This document shows positions 38,601 through 50,196 of a DNA stretch of 64,000 nt, in pieces. The notes beneath the pieces are model-generated. The model saw nothing but the letters and a program-made list of their open reading frames with translations, was not told where the DNA came from and did no database searches. This stretch comes from Erythrocercus mccallii (lineage: Eukaryota; Chordata; Aves; Passeriformes; Dicruridae), in contig VZRG01000202.1 in the NCBI GenBank assembly GCA_013397435.1, positions 62,001-126,000 on the forward strand, read 5' to 3'. The position numbers were made by a program, and so were the translations under genes. Every line of letters begins with the position of its first letter. Position 1 is the stretch's first letter.

Positions 38601-41600
38601 TTGCCATCAAGCTTAGTGTGGCCAGGATTTTTATTAAGTTCATAATTCTGGCAGTGTCAGCAATGTTGGACTTGCATAGACCAAGGTTAAATTTGACAAC
38701 AGGAGGAGAACTTTTTGCATATTTCCCCCCACTCTTCTTCCCAAAAGAAAGATGTAAGCCACTGTTGAAAGACAGTTAATGGTCCTTAGTCAGATCAGTG
38801 TAAACAGTGTGAACTTGGAGGAAAAACATTATTCTGCAAGGTGTAGGCTAAATAAAGCCTGCAAACTCAATTTGTACAGCTTGTAATCTACTCCCAGAAG
38901 TAGCTGCAGGACCAGCTTGGGAATGAATTCCATAGCAAATTCACAGTTTCTGGGAAACATGGTATTAGTTTGCATGCCAGCCCAATGGAGAACTCCATGA
39001 ACACTCCAGCTTCAGCTATGTGAGTCGTAAGTGCTGGGGTAGAAGGCTCTCACTGGCTCCTAAAAGAAGGTTATTTGCCCAGACAGCCAGAAAAAGTTGG
39101 GAACTACTGATTTAGATCACAGTAAAATTTTCTTTTGAGACTCTTGTCAGTGCTTCCACCATTCAACCAGGAAGCATTTGGGCTGCCAAATGAGTTGAGG
39201 TTGAAACCTGTTTCTGAGCATATCTCTGGGTTCAGTAGGACATAAATGTAACAGGTGAAGTTTTGAATCTTTTGAAGTCTATAAGAAGACTACCCTTGGC
39301 TTTGATGAGGTCTGTATTTCATCTTTTTCCCATAACCTTCTTCTTCCCCCTTCACTTAATTCACCTCATAAAACAAGAACTGAGACTCATATGTGTTTTT
39401 GTATAGCTGCATTCCTTTGAGCCATGCACTAGTGTACAGGCTCTGTTTGTATGTACAAAAACCTGCTATACATATGCAATTGTAACTGTGTATGAGACGA
39501 TCCTCTACAACCTTAGCCTTCAACTTATGAAAATCTGATTCTGGAAGCTTTATGGTTCCAGACTCTTTTCAGGAGAGTCAGGGAGCCAAGGGATGTGTCT
39601 GTCTGCTACATTTTGCAATGAGCTTTTTACTTGAGAATAAAACCTGCAAGATGCTGAGTGCTGCTGTTTGCTTTAACAGGAGTTCCTTTGAAGGCATGGT
39701 AAAGTGGGATCCAATTTTATGAGAATCCGATAATGAGAATCATGAGGAAAAGAAAAGGCTTAATTGACTGTGATTTTAAGTTTTCTGGAGTCCTTTGTAT
39801 GGCTCTTCTAATGCATAGAAGGGTTTAACACACATTTTTCCTCCGTCTGGAGTCAGGGGGTTAACAGGCCCTGCTGTTGTCAGCTGTGCATGTAGCACAG
39901 ACATCATGTGTTTCATCCTCAGAAGTTCTGCAGTTACTTGGCTTCAGACACATGGAAGTTTCACTGGAGTAACGACAAGAAGATAAGGCTCATTAGCTAA
40001 TTAATTCTCACCACGCCCAGGTCACACCCATTCCGTAGCTGGTTTGGCACAGGTGTGTTGGACATGCAAATGTGCACAAACATGCCCTTGGTAGAGCAGC
40101 ATCTCCCCTCTGTGCAGTGGCTGTTGTGCCTGAGCACGTGTTGTGCTGCTAAGTGTGGATGATTTGAAGTTACATTTCTGTTACACAATTTAGCCACCAT
40201 GCCCTGGGACATCTTAGGTCTCATCTTGGTGAAATTCCCAGCCTGTGGATACCTTGGTGTTCCAGATGCTAGAAGTTAATTATCCTACAGCAATCTGACA
40301 CCCGTGTTACATCACAGCTGCATTTGTGATGCATTCAAAGGTGCTTTGTAGCACGGAATATGCAATCATTAGGTTTTAAAAACATTTAAATGGCGGGAAA
40401 TATTGGAACAGGAAAAGGACAAAACTTCCCTTGCAGGTTTGAAGCCCACTAAAAGCAATGCTCTATGCTCCCTCTGCTGGCCCTCTCCTAGATGGATTAG
40501 CAAACCAAGGCACTGAACTATTTCAGCACGAAAAAACCTCATATATTTAGTGGCACTGCTTTTGTAAGGTGTAATAAATAATGAGCCATTTAAGATTTTT
40601 TCCCCCACATTCTGTTTTTCAGAAACAAGGGTTTGAGAAAGAAACAGGAAGCATAGCTAGGCTGCATGATTCTGCCTTTATACTTACGTCTAGCCTGAAT
40701 ACACTGCTTCTTGTTACATAAGCTACAGACAAATAAGGAAAAAGGCATATTTAGGGTATCACTGATAAAGAACAGAGAAATAGCGCTACATTATTCTTAT
40801 TTTCAGATTGGGTTTTTTTCGGATATTTCAGTTTTGTTTTGTTGGTTTTTTTTTTTTCCATGAGAATCGTAGTGGGCTGAGTGTTGCTATTCCATGACTT
40901 CTGTTTTTCATTCTAGCTGTTTTGGAGGTTCTTATCTTATTATTATATATAACCTATTTTTTTAATTATTCACTGAATATTAAGGAAGGCTTTGCTTTTC
41001 ATTTGTTTTCCTTTAATAAATGACTATTTGCACTGGTTTAGTGAGCTGCAATTTACAGATGATTTTTTAAACTATTGTGATTAAAATCTCTGATTTGTGA
41101 AATTATATTTATCTAATTTTAACTGTCAAATTAAAGAGAAGAATTATTTTCTAACTCATTTTTTTGTGCAATACTTTTTGATGATTCCGACAAAAACCAA
41201 TATCAACATACTAGTATTTTATTTATTACTTCTCTTATTTGGATATGTTTTTGTTCGCAGTGGAAGCATCGGTGTAAGTGAACAAGAACTATGGTTTTTT
41301 CTAACTTTAGCTAAGAAATAGTGCAAAACCTTTGGCTGAATGACTGAACCATCACTGGTCAGGTACCTCTTGAGGAAGGAGTGCAAAGCTCCCCTTGAGG
41401 AGTGGAGCAGAAGTGAGAGAGATGTGCAGCCATTGGCCCCATAGTGATTCTTCTGTGCTGTCCTTGCTGAAGGGAAGTGATGAAGATGCTGTCCATCAAC
41501 TGCAGTCCATTGTTCCTATTTTCTGCCTTTTTTTATCCACTTTGCTTCCTGCAAAGAAAGATATAGCAGGAAGAAGAGCCCTATTGACAGAGGGGAGTTC

Positions 41601-42076
41601 TTTAACAGCTTTGCTTCAGAAAAAAAAAATCCAGTAGGGTTTACTTTGGTATAATATAGAGGCTTTGTAGTAGTGCAGGTGGAGAAAGCACATCTTATGC
41701 AGACAGGCATGGCTGAAGCCAACCTCAAGGTTGGCCAAGGTCAAAATATCAATGTACACGTACAGTACAGACGAAATAACTCTTGGAAAAATTTGGGACA
41801 CTCAGCTTCAAACAATGTTCTCATATACAGTCCCAGAGTACTAGGACTAATTTTGAAGGTTTGACTTACTCTTCTCTCTCCAAAACCAATGACAGTGGTT
41901 GATACTATGACAAAACAAATTTCTTGAAACAGAATCTTTATTTAGTACAGAGACACTTCAAAGAAAGCACGTTTGAAAGCAATTAAAGAAATATATTCAT
42001 ATCTAGCTTTTCCCTGAGGCTTATCTTTCCTTAGATCTGAAGGACCTAACAAATTCCAGCACTCTCCACAAACCTA
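35621..42076. other. Intergenic, no gene seen
   Basis: Contains the CTCF-like motif at 40467 and an 18-bp perfect palindrome at 37283-37300. Open frames are short and without recognisable domains. The first 250 bp after the CpG island may be part of that element. Confidence 0.5.
40467..40481 (-). promoter_or_regulatory. CTCF-like motif, reverse orientation
   Basis: The plus strand reads GCTCCCTCTGCTGGC, so the minus strand reads GCCAGCAGAGGGAGC. This is the same core as the motif at 29629 but on the opposite strand, so the two sites face each other across 10.8 kb. It sits in ordinary AT-rich intergenic DNA. Confidence 0.5.
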
Positions 42077-42258
42077 TTCTCTTTCTCTCTTTCTCTCTTT
42101 CTCTCTTTCTTTCTCTCTTCTTTCTCTCTTTCTCTTTTTCTCTCCCTCTCCTTTTTCTTCCTTCCTTCCTTCCTTCCTTCCTTCCTTCCTTCCTTCCTTC
42201 CTTCCTTCCTTCCTTCCTTCCTTCCTTCCTTCCTTCCTTTTTATCTTTCTCTTTCCAT
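42077..42258. repeat. TTCC microsatellite with CT-rich flank
   Basis: A pure (TTCC)20 run at 42158-42237 preceded by about 80 bp of imperfect TTTC/TCTC pyrimidine repeats. The uninterrupted length suggests it is polymorphic. The KEGR-repeat open frame on the minus strand is its translation and is not a gene. Confidence 0.97.
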
Positions 42259-45200
42259 GTTTCCTAAACAGCTTCTGATAAGTAACTACAGCATAAGAAA
42301 TGTTTTTCCTGTTCCACAGTGGGACAAGATATTTAAATTTATACACAATTTACACAAAAATAGCCCTCCACCTTCCCAAAGATTATTGCAGAATAAATAA
42401 AATTAAATAAGATTTTGCACTTAAAAGAAGTTGTAGCCATTTATAGCAAGCAAAATATTTTCAATAGGCAAGCATATAGTGCTGGGATTCTTTAAAATGC
42501 TGCTCCAGTAGCTCATGTAGAATGAGCCCAGGTATTGCTCTGGCAGCTTCCCCTGCTGTCTGTTCAAGGGATTAGCGAGGACCTAGAAGGACTGAAAGGA
42601 AGAACTGTGCATCAGTTAAGCAGAGGAAGCCAAGGGAAGAGAACATGGGTAGAAGACCTTTTTTAAAGTTAAGCAGTTATAACAAAGAATAGTAAAATGA
42701 GGAAACGTGCAGTCTGAACTTAGCTTTGGGCTGCTAGGTTGTATAACTTAGAGCAAAACCTCATGATATGAGCTTCTATTTAATTTGGAGGATGCAGGCT
42801 GATGAAGAAATTGAAATTGGGGTGGTATAAAAGTTTATCTGAATTTAAGTCAAATAATGGACCAAAATACACAGTTTCCTTTAGAAACTACAGGTTTAAA
42901 GGAATATGATTGAGGGCCCTGTTCTAAATGCAAAAAGCAAAGGGAAAAATTATGTGAGAGTTCTCTGTTGGTAAAGCCTATTGCACAGTCACAGAGAAGA
43001 CTCTAATTCAGCTTCTGATATGAGTTGGAATGTAACGACTGTTCACAATGGTGGTTTGATTTAAGTGAGGTGAGTGGGTATTTGTACTTTACTTTCCTAT
43101 ACACTGTGAGATTGTTGGTCTTTCTGGGGAAGAAGCAGCTGATATTTATTTCTTACTTAAATGCAAGTAGTTTTTGTTTAAAGCTGAGAGAATTCTTTGT
43201 CAATAATTTGATTAGAAATGTTGCAATCTGACAAAAGATTTTCTGGCTGGAAAAAGCTCCTTCCCCATTTCTGTCTAGCTTTAACAATATGACCCATGAT
43301 TATATTTCCTCTCCTCTGTCCAGTAGCAGAGAGGAGTGGTAGAGCTTTGGTGGGTGCCTGTCATCCATTCTGGGCCAGTACATTGCATATGGTAATTTCA
43401 TTTCATTGACTAAATTGCAAACATAACTCCCAAAATTATTATTCCCATAATTTTATTTAGCAGTCTGATCAGTTGTACAGCTGCCGCAGGTACCATTCTA
43501 CTGGATCAGATACCAGTCTGTCTCAAAGATTTGTGCTAAATTTTGGAGAAAACATGATCATAGACTGGTTTCAAAGTCAGATAGCATTACATCTCACAAA
43601 ATTAGACCAACCCCAAAAAATTATCCCTATACATACACACTTAGAAGGCAAATCTTCCTCTACTGGTAACTGGATTTTGTAGTCACTCTGCAGTTTGCTG
43701 CTCAAGCATGCTCAAGCATGCCCTCAAATAAAATATTTTGCGTTCATTGAGCCTGGATGGTGATGAAAATGGTTTTTATGGACAATACATTATTTTGTTA
43801 AGATACTTAATTTAGCATTATTTCTGTGTGCTCATTAGTAGTACCCACTTCATGGAACAAAACAATCCAACTGATTACCTAAGGGATGTTGTGGCCCATA
43901 GGCCAATTCCAGTCCTCAGGACAACTACAACATCAGATAAATATTATTTTCCTTGAGAAAACATCTGTGATATAACCCATCCTATAGTAGCTAGTAGTAG
44001 TAGTAGTAGGAAGTTGTGTAGCATGAAGGTGAATCAGTGTTGGGAGTCTGAACAGCTCACATAATATGAATGTACACACTGGAAAAAATAACTTGTTTAT
44101 CATGGATAGAACAGATGAATGATGATTCCAATCCTGCTGAAAATTGCCCTCCCTAGCTACACCTACAAGAACCCTTGTACAAACATTTACCCAAGTACTG
44201 GATTTACACAGTGGTATGCCCAAAACCAAGATTTGAATGCTTGCACATGTAAGAAGGAAATCACTGCTGTGCTAAGGCAGATGGACTGTGACAGCACTTT
44301 CTCCTTTCCAAGAACAAGCCTATCCTTAGCAACTGTGGAAAGGTGGAATTTATCTTCAGAAAATTACAGTTATTGTTAATGGAATATGGTTAATGAGCAG
44401 AAGTAGGAACTTTTAGAGTATTTCAGATGGCTGCTACCAGTTGAGAGACATCATGTAAGTACTCTCCAGTGGCTATAAAAGAAACCAGGATGACTAATTT
44501 GGAGGTAGATGTCTAAGTACTGTGACAGCTTCATCACAGAGGTCTTTATTAGGTCAGGTGTAAATCATTGTAATTGAACACCTCTCTCCAAGTTTATTTG
44601 TAGCCTTGGATTGGGAGAGCACTGATGATAAACTGGCATCTCATATAAACACATTGGATTGCTGTATGTATGCAATATGTATGCATAAGACAGAAAAGAC
44701 AAAAGATATTTCTTTAAGTTAGTTCTGTACCAGAGATACATACTAGAGCAATTAATATAATCTAGGATAGTATTAGAGGGAATAATAATGCCAATGTGGT
44801 CATAAACCTCTTCTTTACACCTGCAGATGGAGAAACTGATCATTCATTTGGATAAGTTTGCTAGATTTAACCTCTGTTTGCAGGGAGGTTTATCGTTTCT
44901 GTGTGAGAAACAATATTGACTTGTGTTGCGGCGTGCTGGCTGCTGGATCAACTGTCACCAGATAACAATGTATAATTGCATACTGCCTACGAGAACATCC
45001 TGTCGCCTCGTCTCCAAGAATAACTTCACTGCAGAGTTCATTGTTCTGCAGGGTCACTGCCATTGAAGTCATGTGCTGCAGACCTCCAAGAACAAAAATG
45101 GTTACAGTGGTGCAAAAATCCACATTTGAAATTAGAAAAAAAAACCAAACCAAAACAAATGAAAGAAGATAACAGTCTCCCCTAATCCCTCCTTTCCCCC

Positions 45201-47085
45201 GCAAACCCAACCAAAAATACCCAAGCCAACAAAGCCCAGCAAAAGAGCCCCAGTGGTTAAATTTGCAAGGAGCAAAAATGAAGTCTGCTAAAGTAAAAGA
45301 ACTTTCTTTCTTTGACAACCTTAACACTCCCTTTACACTACAACTTGCAATCATGTGATTACATACACCTTTTTTACTCTGGGGCCTCTGACACATTTAT
45401 TATGCAGCCTAGATTATGTTCTTTGATTTTCTTCTTGCTTGGCATTTCCTAGGTGTTATTTCATACTGCTGATTATTAATTGTTTGCAAATGTTTCAACA
45501 TTCTCATCCTTAAGTTCTTTTTATCTCTTGCTGACATTGGTGGTAGTTGTAGGTGTCACTGCTGTAGAGGTTAAGATCTTGCCTGACTGTAAAGAAAGTC
45601 AGTATATATTTATGAGTGGGAAGACACTATCATTCATTTTTCTTTCCCTTCTTTTAAATGATCTTTCCTCTCACCCACAGAACTATAACACTGAGATAGT
45701 TACTGCCTTAAAGATTCTTTTAGAGTTGCTGTAACTACAAAAGTAAAGAACAAAGAAATAAAAGGACATTTCTGTGTATTAGGAAAGAAGTAAGTGTTCT
45801 ATTTGTAATGGAAAGCACAGCTATAGAAGTATATCTAATTTCTCATAATGGTAGTTAATTTAATTTTTCTCTATGTTTTTCATGGGCTCACATTGCTAAT
45901 GAAATATATAATTGCCACAGTAGTATTTCATAAATATAGGCACATAGAAGTGCTTTCATCTTTTTTCTGAGTCCATAGTGAAATGGTTAATTTTAGATTA
46001 CTGGTAACTAGTGAACAGTGCTCATTATGAAGGTGTTACCTGAGTTGCACGATGAATACTATATGGTTTAAATACAAATTATCTAACAAAATAATATTTT
46101 CCTTAAGAAACAGAGTTTTATAAAGCTCAGATTTTTTTAATAGTTATAGTGCTGAGTAATACAGTGTTCTAATAAGTTCATTTCAAATTGAGCAAAATGC
46201 ATGAATTAAAATTTGTAGACTGGGTGTCAAAAAATTCAGTGATACCAGTTTTTCTGTCTGATCTGCTGGCAAATGGATTATGCTGTCCTTTCCATTAGAA
46301 GACAATGATTGCTGGGAAGATCAAGCAGTTTGGTGTGGCATCAGAAAAAAGCATGGCACACACATACAATACCAGCCTCAGTCAACCTGAGACACAGGTC
46401 TCCTGCATATGTCTTCCTTATAGCCAGTAGGTTTGCTCCATTTTAGAGATCACAGGGCCCACTGCGGTGATGGTGTGCTGGCAGCAGTTATATCTTTCAG
46501 TAAAACTGCACCACATTTTCATTTATATTGATCGCTCCCTTGTGTTCACATGGTGGTACCACTGACGGTGTTAAATCATTTATTTTCTTCCTACTATACA
46601 ATACTTCTCAAAATGCACTCTTTCAATAGCCCACATCACTGTGGCACACACAATCGAAAACTTCTGAGAGCAATTAGGATTATGTTTTCCCATTTCATCC
46701 CCTCTGATTGAAGAGATTAGACAATGATAATACCTCCTAGGTCTTTTATTTTCTTACTTCGCCAATATCCACTTTTTCTACCAATGTTTCTTTCTTTTTG
46801 GTGTCTTAAGCAGTCAACATTAGGCATTTCTAGTAAGATATTTATTTCACTTATATTTCAGAGGGTATTAAAGCCCTCTGCATTAATGCATTAATTCATC
46901 CTTCTAGATTTTGTAATAATGAGAATGCAAGAGTGGCATTTGTCTCAAATGATTTGAAGCATACTCAAGTTAGATCTCTAAATCTAAATTAGACCGCTTT
47001 TTATACCCCAAGAAGAAAAGTAGGTATCTCTGGACATGATGTGTATGATGTAATTCCAGCAGCCAACATTATTATGCAGAGCTTA
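42259..47085. other. Intergenic, no gene seen
   Basis: AT-rich. A 168-codon minus-strand frame at 44890-45396 is the longest here; it has no recognisable domain and its length is borderline for chance. An A-rich CCAAA-type stretch lies inside it at about 45136-45165. Confidence 0.5.
43984..44010. repeat. Short (AGT)n repeat
   Basis: TAGTAGTAGTAGTAGTAGG-type triplet run of about six units, with an imperfect 5' end. It causes a threonine run in the minus-strand frame. Confidence 0.85.
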
Positions 47086-48300
47086 TGTCATTGTTTAACC
47101 CAAGCTGGGATCTATCTCACAAAGCTACTCACTCACACAGCATTCCAGTCAGTGGGATAGGGTACAGAACTGGAAGGGTAAAAGGGAAAACTCATGTGGT
47201 GAGATAAAGACAGATAAGAAAAACGAAAGTTGTACACACAAGCAAAGCAAAACAAAGAATTCATTCATCATTTCCCATGGGCAGGCAGGTGTTCAATCAT
47301 CTCCAGGAAAACAGGACCCCATCATGTGTAACAGTGACTTGGTCTTGTGGTTTAACCCCAGCCAGCCAGAAACCGATTACCAGGCAGCTGCTCTGTCACT
47401 CACCCACCATTGGGTCAGCAAGAGAATTAGAAGGTTAAAAGAGAGAAAACTTGTTGACTGAGATGAAGACAGTTTAACAGGATAGATAGTTTAACAGGTA
47501 AAGCAAAAGCCTTGCATGCAAGCAAAGCAAAACAAGGAATTCATTCACTGTTTCCCATGGACAGGTGTTTAGTCTCCTCCAGGAGAGCAGGGCCCCATCA
47601 CACATAGCAGTCACTTGGGAAGGCAAACACCATCACTCCAAATATCCCCCCTTCCTTCTTCCTACACTGTCACTTACTGAGCATGATGCCATATGGTCTG
47701 GAATGTCCCTTTGGTCAGTTGGGGTCACCTGTCCCAGCTGTGTCTCCTCCCAGCCTCTCATGCACCCCCAAATCCCTCACCAGCATGGCAGCACGAAAAG
47801 CAGAAAAGGCCTTGGCTCTGTGCAAGCCTCATTCACAATTACAAAAACTTCTCTATATTATCAACCCTGTGTTCAGCACAAATTCAAAGCATAGCCCCAT
47901 ACAGCCGTTGTGGAGAAAATGAACTGTATTCCAGCCAAAACCAGCACACTTGGGAAGAAAAATGCTTTCACTCTGAACATCCTCCTTTTCTTTCTCCTTA
48001 CCCCAGTTTTTTATGATAAGCATGACAGTATATCTTTATGAGATATCACTGTGGTGAGTTGGGGTCAGCTGTCCTGGCTGTGTCACCTGAAAACTGCTTG
48101 TGTGCCCCTAGACTACATGCTGGTGAGGTGGTGTTAGTAGCAAAACAGGTCTTGAGTCTGTGTAAGCCCTGCTCAGCAATGATGAAAACGTGTCTGTATT
48201 ATTAACATTATTTATAGCACAAATCCAAAACACAGCCCTGTACCATCTACTGTGAAAAAAAAAATCCAAAAAAACCCTCTGTGGAGCTAAAATCAGGACA
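47086..48300 (-). mobile_element. Endogenous retrovirus LTR (outer, older copy, interrupted)
   Basis: Two fragments, 47086-47342 and 47954-48300, together form one 604-bp LTR read on the minus strand. It starts TGTC and ends GGACA on the plus strand, and matches the avian LTR family recognised by its GTTTAACCC and CTGTCCTGGCTGTGTC segments. Flanking pentamers GCTTA and GGTAA agree at three of five positions, consistent with an eroded 5-bp target duplication and thus a solo LTR. Alternatively it is the 3' LTR of a decayed provirus: on the minus strand a purine-rich stretch (GAGAAAGAAAAACAGGAAAT) lies just upstream. Confidence 0.8.
47343..47948 (-). mobile_element. Solo LTR inserted inside the older LTR
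   Basis: A 606-bp element of the same family as its host, in the same orientation, beginning TCTTGTGGTTTAACCCC and ending CCAAAACCAGCACA. It is flanked by perfect direct repeats CTTGG (47338-47342 and 47949-47953), a 5-bp target duplication of the kind made by ERVL-type elements. It splits the older copy at its middle. No internal retroviral genes lie between the two copies, so it is a solo LTR left by recombination. Confidence 0.88.
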
Positions 48301-49443
48301 GGTAATTTCCTGTTTTTCTTTCTCTGTCGTGAAACACCTAGAGCGACTGGCTCAGAGATAGTGGTGCCTTTATTGCCCAAGATAGAACCTGTGAATCACA
48401 CCCTAAATTTCCTACATTCTATGCCAAAGATATGTCTCTTGATTACTCTTGATTCTTGAATACTTGAAAAGTACATTATGGGTCTCAATGTGGTCCTTTT
48501 CTGGACCAATTCCAAACAGTTGAGGATGATTTTGGAGGGGTTGGCTCTAAATTACTTGTAATATTTCTTTTCATGCTAAATAAGAGACACAGTTCAGTCT
48601 GGTATCTTGTTTTATTTTTCCACTTTAAATTTCTTTTTCTTTCCTATTTCTTTCATTGGTAGAGTGTATTTTTATCTTTGTACTCCTTTTCCCCCTTTGG
48701 TAGCTATATAAGTCCTTTTATTTTCCTTTTCCCTTTTTGGCCTATTCAGGTTTAAGAGTTCTTGGATTCCTTTCCTGCCACTCCTTCCTGTATATGTACT
48801 TTGAGCTTTGAATAGCCCTTTTGAAGACAGTCTGACCATTGCTTTGCCTTATATCGCCTTTTTTTCCCCCCCCACATGAGTTTCACTTCTTTTGCAGTTT
48901 CCCCAGAAGTCCCCAATTTTTTTTTCATTTTTTCATTTTCTTTTTAAAGATAAGTTTTATGCATTTATTCTTTTCCCATATTCAATATTTCACGTTCTCT
49001 AAAATGTTTCTGGGACTGGAGTTGGTTCCCTTACACCATTTTTCTTGCTGAATTATTTTCTTCCTGTATTAGGTTCAAGTGCTCTGATTTCATAGTTTCA
49101 GTGCCCCACTTCGCAACAGCTGAAACTTTGACCCAACTCTTCATCTTTAGATTTTGGAATTCACTATATATGTTTGACAACTTTGCTTCTGTACGCACAG
49201 TCTAGAGACTTGATCAACTAAAATGCAATCAGGGGTTTGTGCCTTCCCTGGCTCTATTTCAGAGTACTGGCATAAGGGATATGCATGAAATCATTGCTAA
49301 AAGATTTTTGTTTTGTTTTGTTTTGTTTTTAATTTCTTGTATGCTTACCTGAGATTTTCACCATTTACTTTTATCACTGTCAAAATTATAAAATATGTGC
49401 TTTGAAAGCATTATATAATATATTTTACACCTATTGATTTTCT

Positions 49444-50196
49444 CTACTCTGCCTTTCCCATGCATACTGCATCCTGTCTTTTCAACACAAGGGAATTATC
49501 CCGCTGAGTTTCAGTTAGTCTGTCCAGATCATAATCTCCTTTATTTAGTACGGCACCTTCCAGTTCTTGCTTGTTTCCCCACATATTTGAGTCAGGTATT
49601 ATATTCATGTTATCCTTCATCTTTTGCTTCAGAACAATTTTAGTTTCTCGCCTAATTTGTATGTTGGAAGTACAAGCCGGATTATCCAAATTAAGTGAAA
49701 GGTTTCCCTTTCCCTCCTTCTCCTCAAGGTTTGCAGCCTGCCTAACAGGCCCTGCCAGTTTTGAGCCCAAGAGGCTGGCAACCTGTCTGCATAAGGGGAG
49801 ACAGTGTAATACAAACAGTTGGCTGCGGCAGCAGGAGGCATTCCAGTGATCTGTGCATTCAAACTCCTCCAACCTATCCCATCGGATCTTCCCTTGCTTG
49901 GCTTCCAGCACAAGCATTTTACTTTGTTCACTCCTGCTTGACATGGGGAAGTCTTCTGCAAGTTCCTTATCTACACAGTTCCAATGAATTTTCTTTTCCT
50001 TACTGTCTGAAGAAACAATTTTTTGTATATTATATACTTTATTGGTGTCATTTGTTTCTTTAGGGAATATGGTGATTAGAACTTCTGGAGCATTACTCAA
50101 TAGACATAGCAACACCTTTGTTATGACAGCCCTTTTCATCCTGGGTCTCTGTTGTGTTTTGCTTATGTAATAATTTGAATTACTTTCCTTGTACAC
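49444..50196 (-). pseudogene. 251-codon open frame of unknown origin, possible ERV remnant
   Basis: The frame is open from a GTG codon at 50196; the first ATG (MKRAVITKVLLCLLS) is 19 codons in and would give about 231 residues with a short hydrophobic N-terminus. I recognise no domain. Composition is charged, with many Lys, Glu and Asn, plus a small CTDHWNASCC cluster with a possible N-glycosylation site. The coding (minus) strand is A-rich over about 48.5-50.7 kb, and the element lies about 1.1 kb upstream, in the same orientation, of the LTR pair, which is where a provirus would keep its 3' genes. Its length is well above chance for such AT-rich DNA, but family membership is unproven. Confidence 0.3.

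Noticed and set aside
42074..42346. 90-codon minus-strand frame with Lys-Glu-Gly-Arg repeats
   Set aside because: A direct translation of the TTCC microsatellite; not a gene.
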